64,000 nt of DNA from Cutibacterium acnes (GTDB taxonomy: Bacteria > Actinomycetota > Actinomycetes > Propionibacteriales > Propionibacteriaceae). The notes below the pieces were generated by a model. It was not told the origin of the DNA, made no database searches, and saw only the letters and a program-made list of their open reading frames with translations. The stretch spans positions 1,240,001 through 1,304,000 of the forward strand of contig NZ_CP023676.1 of assembly GCF_003030305.1 (NCBI RefSeq). Direction: 5' to 3'. Positions 30,419-40,222 of the stretch are shown one piece after another (the stretch's first letter is position 1; the number at the start of each line of letters is the position of its first letter). The position numbers and the translations under genes were made by a program.

Positions 30419-30988
30419 GTGGTTATCTCCACCAATGACATCAAGAACGGCACCGTTCTCAACCTTGACGGCCAGCTGTGGACGGTCATCTGGTTCCAAC
30501 ACCATAAGCCGGGTAAGGGCAACACTGTCGTGCGCACCAAGCTCAAGCACGTGCTGAGCGGGAAAGTCGTTGATCGCACCTTCAACTCCGACGTCAAGAT
30601 TGAATCGGCTGAGGTCGATCGTCGCGATATGCAGTACCTCTATCAGGATGGCGACACCTACATCTTCATGGATGAGTCAACCTACGAGCAGCTGCCGATT
30701 CCAACCGAGGTCGTCGGCGATGCCAAGGACTTCATGCTCGAGAACCAGACCGCAACTGTGGCTCTGCACGAGGGTAACCCGCTCTACATTGATCTGCCGG
30801 CCTCGGTTGAGCTGGAGATCACCTACACCGAACCTGGCCTGCAGGGCGACCGCTCCACTGGTGGCACTAAGCCTGCGACCCTCGAGACTGGTCGTGAGAT
30901 CCAGGTGCCGCTGTTCATCACTACGGGTGAAAAGGTCAAGGTCGACACCCGTTCCGGCGATTACCTCGGCCGCATCTCCGAGAAGTGA
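30419..30988 (+). CDS. efp: Translation elongation factor P
   Basis: Relieves ribosome stalling at polyproline. From GTG 30419 it is 189 residues, the normal length. It opens [17 protein letters not shown] and has the loop [18 protein letters not shown] whose Lys in PGKG enters the peptidyl-transferase centre. The C-terminal signature [15 protein letters not shown] is also intact. GAAAGGGC at 30404-30411 serves as ribosome-binding site. Its stop overlaps nusB by four bases, as in many actinobacteria. Confidence 0.96.
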   Translation: MVISTNDIKNGTVLNLDGQLWTVIWFQHHKPGKGNTVVRTKLKHVLSGKVVDRTFNSDVKIESAEVDRRDMQYLYQDGDTYIFMDESTYEQLPIPTEVVGDAKDFMLENQTATVALHEGNPLYIDLPASVELEITYTEPGLQGDRSTGGTKPATLETGREIQVPLFITTGEKVKVDTRSGDYLGRISEK

Positions 30989-31770
30989 GTACGAATACCG
31001 TTCCCACCCCTGACGACGAGGGCCCCACCGAGTGGATCGGCGACCTCGAGGTCAGGCGCGTCAGTGGGGACATCCAAGAACACGCAGACCTCTCGACACG
31101 GTCCAAAGCCCGTAAACAGGCTCTCGACATTCTGTTCGAGGCAGACCTCATAGGTACTGATCCGCTCGAAGTCCTCGCAGCGCGTCCAGGTGTCTTCACC
31201 AACCCAGTGAGGCCGTTCGCGGCTGATTTGGTCCGTGGTGTGGCAGCCACCCAAGTCGGCCTTGACTCGGTCCTGACTGATTGCCTTTCTGAAGGCTGGA
31301 CACTGGCCCGGATGCCGCGGGTGGACCGTATTCTCGCCCGCCTCGGTGCGTTTGAGATCTTGCATACGGATACACCGAATCCGGCGGTGATTTCGGAGGC
31401 GATCGAGTTGAGCGAAGAGTTCTCGACCGACGACTCGGCGCCTTTCCTCAATGGGCTTCTCGGTGCGGTCATCACTCATGGGCCCGCCCGCGTCGAGGAT
31501 CAGCCGTCCGACGACGCAGCCTCTTTAACTTGCCCCGCGCCGGACGGGGGTAGTGAGCAGCCGCCCATCACAGTTGACGATGTCGGATCCATGGCTAGCA
31601 GTTCAGACTCGTTCCCTGCAGAGGTGGGCAATGTGGACACGACTAGCGGAAATGCCAGCGATCCTGAAAATTCTGCTGATGATTTTGAGCTGACCGGCGG
31701 AGAACACCCAACTTCCAAAGATCATGAATTGGCTACAGATCTCCACAAAAAGGACACAACCGACGACTAA
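30985..31770 (+). CDS. nusB: Transcription antitermination protein NusB with long acidic tail
   Basis: NusB joins NusE (S10) and boxA RNA in rRNA antitermination. The NusB fold covers about residues 34-165: [17 protein letters not shown] at its start, then [22 protein letters not shown] and [19 protein letters not shown], with FLNGLLGAV at the end. Beyond it lie about 95 residues rich in Asp, Glu, Ser and Gly, with no recognised domain and low complexity, much longer than the usual NusB tail. The 30-residue N-terminal extension is also acidic. The GTG start overlaps the efp stop (GTGA). Confidence 0.92.
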   Translation: MSTNTVPTPDDEGPTEWIGDLEVRRVSGDIQEHADLSTRSKARKQALDILFEADLIGTDPLEVLAARPGVFTNPVRPFAADLVRGVAATQVGLDSVLTDCLSEGWTLARMPRVDRILARLGAFEILHTDTPNPAVISEAIELSEEFSTDDSAPFLNGLLGAVITHGPARVEDQPSDDAASLTCPAPDGGSEQPPITVDDVGSMASSSDSFPAEVGNVDTTSGNASDPENSADDFELTGGEHPTSKDHELATDLHKKDTTDD

Positions 31771-31865
31771 GCGGACTAATGTGCCGATCGTCTCCATCGG
31801 GTCCCCGGTGGAGACGATCATCCGCTGTCGCGCGGAGGCGCTGCACACTTGAATTGGAGGGGCTC

Positions 31866-32186
31866 GTGTCCATACCCACTCTTTCGCCTGAACAGCTTTC
31901 GGCTGCTCGTGAAGCAGCGACACGGGCAAGGAGAGTCCGTGCTGATTTCAAAGCCAAGGTTCGCTCTGGGAATATAACGCTGTCTGAGGCTCTCGATAAG
32001 GCCGCCAACGACGAGGTACTCGCTCACGTCAAAGTCGTCGACTTGCTCAAGGCTTTACCACGGGTCGGGGACAAGCGCGCAGCCGAAATCATGGAGCGTC
32101 TTGAGATTGCCCCTAACCGGCGTATCCGGGGCCTAGGACACCATCAGATTGCCGGGCTACGCGCTGAGTTTGACCAACGCTCTTAA
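31866..32186 (+). CDS. mihF: Integration host factor, actinobacterial type
   Basis: 106 residues from GTG 31866, which has GGAGGGG at 31856-31862. The sequence fits actinobacterial mIHF: PTLSPEQLSAAREAA, RARRVRADFKAKVRSG in the helical N-terminus, and the C-terminal helix-hairpin-helix-like LLKALPRVGDKRAAEIMERL and RRIRGLGHHQIAGL. It is a small nucleoid-associated DNA-bending protein unrelated to proteobacterial IHF. Its place before gmk and rpoZ is typical. Confidence 0.92.
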   Translation: MSIPTLSPEQLSAAREAATRARRVRADFKAKVRSGNITLSEALDKAANDEVLAHVKVVDLLKALPRVGDKRAAEIMERLEIAPNRRIRGLGHHQIAGLRAEFDQRS

Positions 32187-32240
32187 AGATGACGCGCGCC
32201 TCGGCGCAACTGTGTCGCTATGGACCATTAAGGTGTTCCT

Positions 32241-32840
32241 ATGAGTAGCGTCCCCGTCATCCCTCAGGCCCGAGGGCTTCGTCACACCGGCCCGGTCACC
32301 GTGGCTGTCGTCTCCGGACCTACCGCAGTTGGTAAAGGGACCGTGGTAGGGGCGCTGCTGCGTAGCCATCCGGAGATCGTCGTTTCCAGGTCGGTGACTA
32401 CCCGTCCGCCGCGCCCCACTGAACGCGATGGGATCGATTACGACTTCATCACCCCTGAGCAGTTCGACAAGCTCGTTGACGGCGAGGGTCTCCTTGAGTG
32501 GGCAACCGTCCATAACAGCCACCGGTACGGCACACCGCGCGGTCCTGTTGAACGGGCAGTTGCTGACAATCGCACGGTCGTGCTGGAAATCGATCTGCAG
32601 GGAGCTCGCCAAGTTCGCGAAACCTATCCTCAGGCGACCCAGATCTTCCTCGCGCCACCCTCATGGGAGGAGCTAGTCCACCGTCTGATCGGTCGCGGCA
32701 CGGAAACACCAGAGCAACAGAAGCAGCGTCTGGAGACTGCAAAGGTTGAGCTGGCCAACGCGGATGAATTTGACGCCGTTGTCGTCAACGACACCGTAGA
32801 TCACGCAGTTGCGCATCTGGTAGAATTACTAAGTCTGTGA
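32241..32840 (+). CDS. gmk: Guanylate kinase
   Basis: Phosphorylates GMP to GDP. 199 residues with a P-loop of the form [11 protein letters not shown] near 26-36, the GMP-binding [19 protein letters not shown] stretch and the lid arginines around [17 protein letters not shown]. In the P-loop the usual Ser after Lys is Gly, which is seen in some guanylate kinases. It overlaps the open frame of rpoZ at its 3' end and is probably cotranscribed with it. Confidence 0.95.
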   Translation: MSSVPVIPQARGLRHTGPVTVAVVSGPTAVGKGTVVGALLRSHPEIVVSRSVTTRPPRPTERDGIDYDFITPEQFDKLVDGEGLLEWATVHNSHRYGTPRGPVERAVADNRTVVLEIDLQGARQVRETYPQATQIFLAPPSWEELVHRLIGRGTETPEQQKQRLETAKVELANADEFDAVVVNDTVDHAVAHLVELLSL

Positions 32841-32860
32841 CCATATCTGGAGGACATTCC

Positions 32861-33208
32861 TTGACTGAGACCACCCCTGAAGGCATCGTCAACCCGCCCA
32901 TTGACCAGCTCCTCGAGCACGTCGACTCGAAGTACCGCCTCGTCCTCTTCGCGGCGAAGCGCGCCCGTCAGATCAATGCGTACTACTCGCAGCTGGCGGA
33001 AGGCCTACTGGAGAATGTCGGCCCACTGGTGGAAACCACCAACCAGGAGAAGCCACTATCTATCGCCATGCGTGAGATCCAGGCCGGCGTCGTCGAAGCC
33101 CACGAGATGGATGCCGAGGAGATCGCCGCCCAGGCCGCTGCGGCCCAAGAGGCCCCGGCTATTGAGCTGGATGACCCCTTCGCTGACCTCGCTGATCCGA
33201 ACGCCTGA
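32861..33208 (+). CDS. rpoZ: RNA polymerase omega subunit
   Basis: 115 residues. The start is read as TTG 32861, because GGAGG at 32849-32853 is eight bases upstream; an in-frame GTG at 32837 overlaps the gmk end and has no such site. The omega fold is shown by [31 protein letters not shown], cited by position (about residues 11-41). An acidic Ala/Glu C-terminus follows. Omega helps assemble RNA polymerase and is part of the ppGpp site in other bacteria. Confidence 0.93.
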   Translation: MTETTPEGIVNPPIDQLLEHVDSKYRLVLFAAKRARQINAYYSQLAEGLLENVGPLVETTNQEKPLSIAMREIQAGVVEAHEMDAEEIAAQAAAAQEAPAIELDDPFADLADPNA

Positions 33209-33220
33209 TCTGAGACCGGC

Positions 33221-34453
33221 GTGAGTGTCGTCGTTCTTGGTGTCGGGGGAGGGATCGCCGCCTACAAGGCATGCCTGCTCGCGCGGCTCCTCTCTGAGGT
33301 CGGCCACGAGGTCCACGTTGTCCCCACTAGGGCTGCCCTTGAATTCGTCGGACGCCCGACGTGGGAGGCGCTGAGTGGGCATCCGGTCCACACCGAGGTT
33401 TTTGACGACGTTCCCGATGTGGAGCATATCCGCTTGGCTGAGCGCGCCGACGCCATCGTGGTGGCTCCAGCAACTGCCGATCTCTTGGCGCGCCTTGCGG
33501 GAGGCCATGCCGACGACCTCCTGACGACGACGGTTCTCGCCACGTCAGCGCCGGTGCTGCTCGCACCTGCTATGCACACCGGAATGTGGCAAAACGCAGC
33601 AACCGTCGATAATGTCGCGACCCTACGTCGCCATGGCCTTGTCGTTAAGGCCCCAGCTACTGGGCGCCTTACTGGTCGTGACTCAGGCCCGGGGCGTCTA
33701 CCTGATCCCGACGAGATTGCAGAATTCGTTGATCTTCTCATCACTGTGCCTGAGTGCGCCGCCGCGATGGCCCAGCAGGACCTTGCTGGAAAACGCGTCG
33801 TCATCTCCCTGGGTGGAACCCGGGAAGCCATCGACCCTGTGCGTTACCTCGGTAACTCGTCGTCAGGTCGAATGGGCAGGGCTATCGCTCAAGTCGCCGC
33901 TGCTCGCGGGGCCGATGTCCACGTTGTCGCTGCCCACGTTGACGTCGCTATACCGTCAGACGTGCAGATTACCCGCATTGATAGCACCGAAGACCTTGCT
34001 GAGGCCATGGACGACCTAGCCAAGCAAGCCGATATTGTCATCCAAGCCGTTGCGGCAGCTGACTTTGCGCCAGTCGCTGTTGACACCAAGATTAAAAAAC
34101 ACGAGGGCGACGACGCCACAGGTGCAACGATGGCCCTCCAACTTCACCAGACTCCCGACGTCCTGGCCCGCATCTGTTCTCAATCGGTACAGAACAGGAT
34201 TGTCGTCGGATTTGCCGCCGAAACGGCACCAGACCGTGACCAGTTCTTGAAGCTGGCCCAGGCCAAGCTCGCACGCAAGGGTTGCGACCTTATGGTCGTG
34301 AACGATGTGAGCGGCGGAAAGGTGTTCGGCAAGGTCGGCACCGACGTAACCATGGTTCACCAGCAGGGGCCGGGTCGTCGTATCACCGGATCGAAGTCGC
34401 AGGCGGCTGTCGCCATCCTTGACGAGGTCCGCGCGCTGCTGGCTACTCAGTAA
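33221..34453 (+). CDS. coaBC: Bifunctional phosphopantothenoylcysteine decarboxylase/phosphopantothenate-cysteine ligase
   Basis: Two steps of coenzyme A synthesis. The N-terminal CoaC flavoprotein (about 1-180) starts VVLGVGGGIAAYKACLLARLL, has the VVAPATADLLARLAGG loop and the substrate clamp PAMHTGMW. The CoaB part (about 190-405) begins KRVVISLGGTREAIDPVRYLGN, with the GRMGRAIAQVAAARGADV motif and NDVSGG further on. The 410-residue length is normal. It follows rpoZ by 12 bases. Confidence 0.95.
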   Translation: MSVVVLGVGGGIAAYKACLLARLLSEVGHEVHVVPTRAALEFVGRPTWEALSGHPVHTEVFDDVPDVEHIRLAERADAIVVAPATADLLARLAGGHADDLLTTTVLATSAPVLLAPAMHTGMWQNAATVDNVATLRRHGLVVKAPATGRLTGRDSGPGRLPDPDEIAEFVDLLITVPECAAAMAQQDLAGKRVVISLGGTREAIDPVRYLGNSSSGRMGRAIAQVAAARGADVHVVAAHVDVAIPSDVQITRIDSTEDLAEAMDDLAKQADIVIQAVAAADFAPVAVDTKIKKHEGDDATGATMALQLHQTPDVLARICSQSVQNRIVVGFAAETAPDRDQFLKLAQAKLARKGCDLMVVNDVSGGKVFGKVGTDVTMVHQQGPGRRITGSKSQAAVAILDEVRALLATQ

Positions 34454-34459
34454 CACGAT

Positions 34460-34478
34460 GCGCGGCTTGTGGCCGCGC
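34460..34478 (+). promoter_or_regulatory. Hairpin in the short coaBC-metK gap
   Basis: GCGCGGC (34460-34466) and GCCGCGC (34472-34478) form a perfect seven-pair GC stem with a five-base loop. It ends 14 bases before the metK ATG and has no T-run. It could be a transcript-processing or attenuating element, or simply shield the leader. It is far too short for a SAM riboswitch. Confidence 0.35.
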
Positions 34479-34492
34479 GGACAGGAAACGTC

Positions 34493-35686
34493 ATGCCTAC
34501 TCGTCTGTTCACATCGGAATCAGTAACGGAAGGCCACCCGGACAAGATTGCCGACGCCATTTCCGACGCTGTCCTTGATGCTATGTTGACCGAGGACTCC
34601 CATTCTCACGCTGCCGTGGAAACCGTCGTGACGACCGGGCAGGTAATGGTGTGTGGCGAGGTCACCACCGAGGCCTATGTCGACATCGCCGACATCGCCC
34701 GCTCCCGCATTCTTGACATCGGTTACGACTCGTCTTCCAAGGGTTTTGACGGAGCTTCGTGTGGCGTTTCGGTCGCAATCGATGCTCAGAGCCCTGACAT
34801 TGCCCAAGGGGTGACCGCGGCCTACGAAACTCGTCATGGTTCCACCGATCTTATTGACTCCCAAGGTGCTGGAGACCAGGGCTTGATGTTCGGATATGCG
34901 TGCACCGAGACCCGTTCTCTCATGCCGTTACCTATTGACATGGCCCATGCGCTGTCCTTGCAGCTGACAAAGGTCCGCAAAGAAGGTGCACTGGACTATC
35001 TGTGCCCTGACGGCAAGACCCAGGTGACAATTCGTTACAACGAGGACGATAAACCCGTGGCGGTGGACACCGTCATCGTGTCGAGCCAGCATCGTGCGGG
35101 AATCGACCTGGACGCGACGATGACCCCCGATCTCCGTCGCCTTGTAATTGACCCGGTGTTGGAGCGTTACGACCTCGATCATAAGGACATGCGGGTGCTC
35201 GTTAACCCGACCGGCAAGTTCGTTATCGGCGGCCCTATGGGTGACGCCGGGCTGACCGGCCGCAAGATCATCGTCGACACTTATGGCGGTATGGCACGTC
35301 ATGGGGGAGGTGCCTTCTCCGGCAAAGATCCGTCCAAGGTCGACCGTTCCGGTGCCTATGCGATGCGCTGGGTAGCCAAGAACGTCGTCGCAGCTGGACT
35401 AGCCGATCGTTGCGAGTGCCAAGTGGCTTACGCCATCGGTGCTGCCCGCCCGGTGGGATTCCGTATTGACACCTTTGGTACCAACCACGTGCCCGAGACT
35501 GTCATCGAGCGCGCTGTCGGTGAGGTCTTTGATCTACGACCCGGTGCGATCATCGCGGACCTCGACCTGCTGCGACCGATCTATTCCCAGCTCGTTGCTG
35601 GTGGCCACTTCGGTCGTGAGCTTCCCGGGGTCACCTGGGAGCTGACGGACCGCGCCGAGGCCTTGGCAGCAACCGCCCGTCTCTGA
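34493..35686 (+). CDS. metK: S-adenosylmethionine synthetase
   Basis: Makes AdoMet from methionine and ATP. From ATG 34493 it has 397 residues. The N-terminal [20 protein letters not shown] (residues 6-25), the [13 protein letters not shown] hexapeptide region and the P-loop-like [19 protein letters not shown] are all intact. It is intact even though metH and metX in this window are broken, so the cell must get methionine some other way. AGGAAAC lies just upstream of the start. Confidence 0.97.
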   Translation: MPTRLFTSESVTEGHPDKIADAISDAVLDAMLTEDSHSHAAVETVVTTGQVMVCGEVTTEAYVDIADIARSRILDIGYDSSSKGFDGASCGVSVAIDAQSPDIAQGVTAAYETRHGSTDLIDSQGAGDQGLMFGYACTETRSLMPLPIDMAHALSLQLTKVRKEGALDYLCPDGKTQVTIRYNEDDKPVAVDTVIVSSQHRAGIDLDATMTPDLRRLVIDPVLERYDLDHKDMRVLVNPTGKFVIGGPMGDAGLTGRKIIVDTYGGMARHGGGAFSGKDPSKVDRSGAYAMRWVAKNVVAAGLADRCECQVAYAIGAARPVGFRIDTFGTNHVPETVIERAVGEVFDLRPGAIIADLDLLRPIYSQLVAGGHFGRELPGVTWELTDRAEALAATARL

Positions 35687-35733
35687 GAGAACACACCGCG
35701 ACGCCGTCGGTGGTGGGCCGTAACATGTGCCCC

Positions 35734-37743
35734 ATGACCGCACCGCTATTGGAGACGACGTCATGGATCGCCCATGTCGCCGTCTCTTCCGGTTTGGCCC
35801 ACCTTGACCGTCCTTTCGACTATTTGATTCCTGACGACCTCGTCGATCGAGTCCAGGTTGGGGTACGAGTGCGGGTCAAACTCGCCGGTCGGCTGTGTGA
35901 CGGCGTCGTGGTGGCCGTCGATCATGAGCAACAGCCTGGGGTCACGTTGGCCCCGGTTGAAAAACTGGTGTCCGACCAGGTAGTTGCTACACCAGATCAG
36001 CTCAACTTTGCCCGTCATGTGGCTGACCACTGGGCAGGCACCCTGGACGAGGTGCTCAGATGGGCTATCCCTACCCGGCACGCCACGACAGAGGCAGCCA
36101 ATCCTCCACCGTGGCCAACGCCGATGACGACGATGCCGTCTGGAACCTTGACGGCCTTAGACCGGGGGCGCCGCTTCCTTGCACTGCTTAAGGCCGGAGA
36201 ACGCCCTCGCGCCCACTGGCGGGTCAGTCCAGTTTGTGGTCCGGGGGATGATGATCACCTCGGAGATTGGGGCAACGGTTTACTGCAAGCAGTCTGCGCC
36301 ACGTTGACGTCAGGACGCAGTGCGGTGGTGTGTTGCCCAACGGTTGACGACGTCATCACCCTACATGAGAGATTCCAAGCTGTTTTAGGAGCTGGAACCG
36401 TCGCGGTGCTCCACGCTGATCAACCAGCGTCAACGCGCTGGCGCCACTACCTGGCAGTCATTCGTGGCACAGCGAAAGTTGTGGTAGGAACTCGCTCGGC
36501 CGTCATGGCGCCAATGACGGACCTGGGATTGATCGCTATCTGGGATGAAGGATCCGACCTCCATGACGAACCACGAGCTCCATACCCGAATACCCGCGAT
36601 GTCGCTGCCCTGCGAGCCCAGATTGACCACTGTGCGTTGTTATTGGCGAGCTATTCCTGTTCGGTGCGCAGCGCCTCGTGGCTAGGGTCAGGTTGGCTCG
36701 TCGGAATCGGCGCGGACCGTCCAACGATGAGAGCAGTCTGTGCACCGGTTCGCATTCCCGGTGACTCCGATATCGCTATGGAACGTGACCCGTTGGCGCG
36801 ATCAGTTCGGCTTCCCGATCTTGCTATGACGACCATCCGTGATGGATTGTTGCATGGCCCCGTTCTGGTTTCCGTTCCGCGAGTTGGCGATCTCGTCACC
36901 CCATCGTGTGCACGCTGCCGAACTCCAGTGCGATGTTCTTCGTGCGGTGGACCGGTTACCGGGCGGCGTACTGAATCTGGAGTCAACCTCCATTGCACCT
37001 GGTGTGGCAGTCACTTACCACCGTGGCGCTGTCCCGAATGCGGCTCCACTGAAGTGAGGTCAGGCATTGTGGGAGCGACGACGACGGCCGCAGAATTGGG
37101 CCGGGCATTTCCAGATGTTCCCGTGGTTGATTCGTCCGGCAATCACGTTCGGGAGAGGGTCGATTCAACTCCCCGATTAATCGTTGCCACCCCAGGGGCC
37201 GAACCCACACCAGAATCGGGCTATGCCTGTGCTGTCATCCTGGATGCGGTGTCCTCCTTGTCGAGGCCTGGCCTGGCGGCGGTGGAGCAGACCGTCGATC
37301 GGTGGATGGCAATCCTGGCCTTGGTCCGATCAGTGCGGGATGGGGGCCGGGCAGTTATCGTCGGGCCTTCGGAGGACGCCGCCTTGCAGGCCATGGTTCG
37401 AAATGATCCAGTCGGGTGGGCGACACGTGAACTCGCCGATCGTCGGGAGGCACATTTCCCGCCCGCGGTGCCGTGCGGAATTGTCGACGGTGACCCGAAA
37501 GCGGTGGCTACAGCGGCACAGCGACTACGCGAGTGGTTCGGAACCGACCTTGAGATGCTTGGCCCAGCTCCACAACCACGCCGTGCCAGCGAATCGGAAC
37601 GGGATCGAATTATCGTGCGTCCTCGTGGCACGATGCCTCTCGCCGAGCTTTCCCAAGGTCTATTTCGGCTACGTTCCAAGCACACTATGAGCCGCGAGCC
37701 AGGAAGCTTACGCGTGGTCATCGACCCGGCCAACCTGTTGTGA
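35734..37743 (+). CDS. priA: Primosomal protein PriA, helicase-degenerate actinobacterial form
   Basis: About 669 residues; the start could instead be ATG 35725 or GTG 35710. The N-terminal DNA 3'-end-binding domain (HVAVSSGLAHLDRPFDYLIP) is clear. In the helicase region the Walker A GKT is absent (VVCCPTVDDVITL occupies a later position) and the DEAH box reads DEGS, so ATP-driven unwinding is unlikely. The zinc region keeps cysteine pairs (CARCRTPVRCSSCGG, CTWCG, CPECG). Loss of helicase motifs is usual for actinobacterial PriA, so replication restart may rely on DNA and protein binding alone. Confidence 0.88.
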   Translation: MTAPLLETTSWIAHVAVSSGLAHLDRPFDYLIPDDLVDRVQVGVRVRVKLAGRLCDGVVVAVDHEQQPGVTLAPVEKLVSDQVVATPDQLNFARHVADHWAGTLDEVLRWAIPTRHATTEAANPPPWPTPMTTMPSGTLTALDRGRRFLALLKAGERPRAHWRVSPVCGPGDDDHLGDWGNGLLQAVCATLTSGRSAVVCCPTVDDVITLHERFQAVLGAGTVAVLHADQPASTRWRHYLAVIRGTAKVVVGTRSAVMAPMTDLGLIAIWDEGSDLHDEPRAPYPNTRDVAALRAQIDHCALLLASYSCSVRSASWLGSGWLVGIGADRPTMRAVCAPVRIPGDSDIAMERDPLARSVRLPDLAMTTIRDGLLHGPVLVSVPRVGDLVTPSCARCRTPVRCSSCGGPVTGRRTESGVNLHCTWCGSHLPPWRCPECGSTEVRSGIVGATTTAAELGRAFPDVPVVDSSGNHVRERVDSTPRLIVATPGAEPTPESGYACAVILDAVSSLSRPGLAAVEQTVDRWMAILALVRSVRDGGRAVIVGPSEDAALQAMVRNDPVGWATRELADRREAHFPPAVPCGIVDGDPKAVATAAQRLREWFGTDLEMLGPAPQPRRASESERDRIIVRPRGTMPLAELSQGLFRLRSKHTMSREPGSLRVVIDPANLL

Positions 37744-37761
37744 GGTCGGTAGGCTTGCGGT

Positions 37762-38709
37762 GTGAGACTTCTTTTTGCTGGTACCCCGGACGTGGCCGTC
37801 CCAACGCTTACCGCCTTGGTAGCCGATCCCCGTCACGAGGTAGCTGCCATCCTGACGCGTCCGGATGCAGCAGTAGGACGGCACCGTACTCCACGTCCAT
37901 GCCCGGTCGCCAAGGCTGCCGAGGAACTCGGTATCCCCGCCATTAAGGCGACCAGCGTGAAGTCCGGCGAGGGTCACGATGCCGTCACTTCCCTCGATGC
38001 CGACGTAGCCGTCGTCGTGGCCTACGGAGGTCTCATTCCCGCCGATCTGCTGGCAGTACCACGACACGGCTGGATTAACTTACACTTTTCTCTCCTACCG
38101 CGATGGCGCGGCGCTGCTCCCATACAACGGGCCATCATGGCGGGGGATGAGGAGGCGGGCGCTTGTGTCTTTCAGCTAGTTGAAAGCCTCGATGCCGGGC
38201 CGGTATACCGCACCATGACGGTTCCTATAGGCCCGATGACAACAGCCGGTGAGCTTCTTGACGAGCTGGCTCATACCGCAACGCCTCTCGTCATTGAGGC
38301 CTTGGAGGACATTGAGGCGGGAGTCGAGCCAACGCCACAATCTGTTGAAGGAGTGACAATCGCTCCACAAATCCATCCCGATGACGTCCGAGTTACCGTC
38401 ACCGCTGCTGCCCAGGAGATCGACAACCTCGTCCGAGGGGTGTCCCCAACTCCTGGGGCGTGGGCTGAATTAGACGGCAAACGTTTCAAGATCCTGCGGA
38501 CCCGCTGTCTTGAAGCCGGAGATGGCGTCCCGAGCACCGTGGCGACAGCCCAACCTGGTCAACTCGTCGCAACCCGAAAGCAGCTGTTTCTCGGTACTGG
38601 CTCGCAGCCCCTCGAGCTGCTGCAGGTGCAAGCTTTCGGTAAGAGAGCTATGAGTGGGGCTGACTGGGCCCGAGGGGCCGACATCGACGCTGGAACTAGG
38701 CTGAGATGA
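37762..38709 (+). CDS. fmt: Methionyl-tRNA formyltransferase
   Basis: Formylates initiator Met-tRNA with 10-formyl-THF. 315 residues: N-terminal RLLFAGTPDVAVPTLTAL, catalytic core HFSLLPRWRGAAPIQRAI with the Asn/His/Asp set (WINLHFSLLP, and AGDEEAGACVFQ), and the C-terminal OB-fold with SPTPGAWAELDGKRFKILR. The GTG start at 37762 lies 18 bases after priA, and its stop overlaps rsmB by four bases. Confidence 0.96.
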   Translation: MRLLFAGTPDVAVPTLTALVADPRHEVAAILTRPDAAVGRHRTPRPCPVAKAAEELGIPAIKATSVKSGEGHDAVTSLDADVAVVVAYGGLIPADLLAVPRHGWINLHFSLLPRWRGAAPIQRAIMAGDEEAGACVFQLVESLDAGPVYRTMTVPIGPMTTAGELLDELAHTATPLVIEALEDIEAGVEPTPQSVEGVTIAPQIHPDDVRVTVTAAAQEIDNLVRGVSPTPGAWAELDGKRFKILRTRCLEAGDGVPSTVATAQPGQLVATRKQLFLGTGSQPLELLQVQAFGKRAMSGADWARGADIDAGTRLR

Positions 38710-40082
38710 CTCAGCGTGTGCATCAGAAACGTCGTAAGGCTGACCCAGCGCGACGACTGGCCTATTCCGCTCTCTTAGCGGTGGAGACCCACGGCGCCTA
38801 TGCCAACCTAGCCCTGGCAGATCACTTGCGTGCTGCCAAGTTGACTGGGCGCGATGCGGCATTTGCCACTGAACTGGTGGATGGAACTTCCCGTGGGACG
38901 GGCACTTGGGATCGCATTATTGAGGCCGCCTCCTGCCGGGCTCCCGCCAAACTCCAGCCGGGAGTCCGGGTGGTGTTGCGCATGGCGGCACATCAGATCC
39001 TGGCTATGAGGGTGCCGACGAGGGCAGCCGTGGCGTCATCGGTTGATCTTGCTGGTCAGGTCATTGGGGAGCGCGTCACTGGCCTTGTCAACGCGATATC
39101 GCGTCGTATCAGTACCCACAGCCTTGAGGAGTGGGCTACCGAGATCGGCGGACGCGATGCCGTTGACGTCATGGCGTTGCGTACCCTTCATCCCACCTGG
39201 ATCGTTAAAGCCTTTCAGGACCGTCTGGGTGCAGACGAGGTGGAAGACGCCTTGCTAGCCGATAACGAGCCGCCGGTCCCCACCTTGGTTGTTCGTCCCG
39301 GGCTCGCTCAGCGCGACGAACTTGGGTCCGGGACCCCGACTCGATATTCCCCGTGGGGAGTTGTGCGTCCCGGAAACCCCTCTGATGTCGCTGCGGTGCG
39401 TGAAGGCCGAGCTGGCATACAAGACGAGGGTTCCCAACTCGTCATCCTGGCCTTGGTACGCGCGGCCAAGGCAAACAGCTGCTTTGGCCAGTGGCTCGAC
39501 CTGTGTGCCGGCCCTGGCGGCAAATCCGCACTGCTAGCTGGACTCGCGAACCAGCACGACACCAGCTTGACCGCAGTGGAACTGCACGAGCATCGTGCTG
39601 ATCTCGTTTCGAAAGCCCTCAGGACCATCCCGGGCGACCATCGCGTTATGACTGCCGACGGCACGCACCCGCCACTACCGAAACAGTCTTTTGCCGCCGT
39701 TCTTGCTGACGTTCCGTGCTCCGGTCTGGGGTCGCTACGCCGACGCCCAGAAGCTCGGTGGCGTCGTACCCCAACTGACGTCGAAGAGTTAACCCAGCTC
39801 CAGCGTCGACTTCTTATCTCAGCGGTCAATCTCACCCGACCAGGTGGGGTCATTGGGTACGTCACGTGTTCACCGCATCGAGCCGAAACCATCGATATCA
39901 TCAATTCTGCATGCGCGACCCTACCTGTCGATGTCCTCGACGCTCCTGCCATGCTCCCTAACATTCCTAATATTGCTGCGTCTGGAAACACCAACACCAT
40001 CCAGCTGTGGCCACACCGTCACGGCACCGATGCCATGTTCTGTGCACTGTTACGCAAACGCGACGAGTCAGGTACATATTGA
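38706..40082 (+). CDS. rsmB: 16S rRNA (cytosine-967-C5)-methyltransferase RsmB (Sun family)
   Basis: 458 residues. An N-terminal NusB-like domain (about 14-150, starting DPARRLAYSALLAVE) is followed by the SAM-dependent methyltransferase domain, with motif I DLCAGPGGKSALLAGL, the catalytic motif IV ADVPCSGLGSLRRRPEARW and motif VI YVTCSPHRAET. The second catalytic Cys of m5C enzymes lies in the TCSPH motif. It is translationally coupled to fmt and closes this housekeeping run. Confidence 0.94.
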   Translation: MTQRVHQKRRKADPARRLAYSALLAVETHGAYANLALADHLRAAKLTGRDAAFATELVDGTSRGTGTWDRIIEAASCRAPAKLQPGVRVVLRMAAHQILAMRVPTRAAVASSVDLAGQVIGERVTGLVNAISRRISTHSLEEWATEIGGRDAVDVMALRTLHPTWIVKAFQDRLGADEVEDALLADNEPPVPTLVVRPGLAQRDELGSGTPTRYSPWGVVRPGNPSDVAAVREGRAGIQDEGSQLVILALVRAAKANSCFGQWLDLCAGPGGKSALLAGLANQHDTSLTAVELHEHRADLVSKALRTIPGDHRVMTADGTHPPLPKQSFAAVLADVPCSGLGSLRRRPEARWRRTPTDVEELTQLQRRLLISAVNLTRPGGVIGYVTCSPHRAETIDIINSACATLPVDVLDAPAMLPNIPNIAASGNTNTIQLWPHRHGTDAMFCALLRKRDESGTY

Positions 40083-40222
40083 GCAATGAGAGTTCGCACC
40101 TCATCTGGCGTCCATGATCGCCATCCGTGGTAAAATTACCCTGACTGGGAGCGCGGGCGCTCAAGCTACCCGTTGCGAATATCCGAGTTCATACCGCACA
40201 TCTGTACTAGGAGACCTCGAGG

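Noticed and set aside
34454..34492. SAM riboswitch upstream of metK
   Set aside because: Only 39 bases separate coaBC and metK, too short for any known SAM riboswitch; only a simple hairpin is present.
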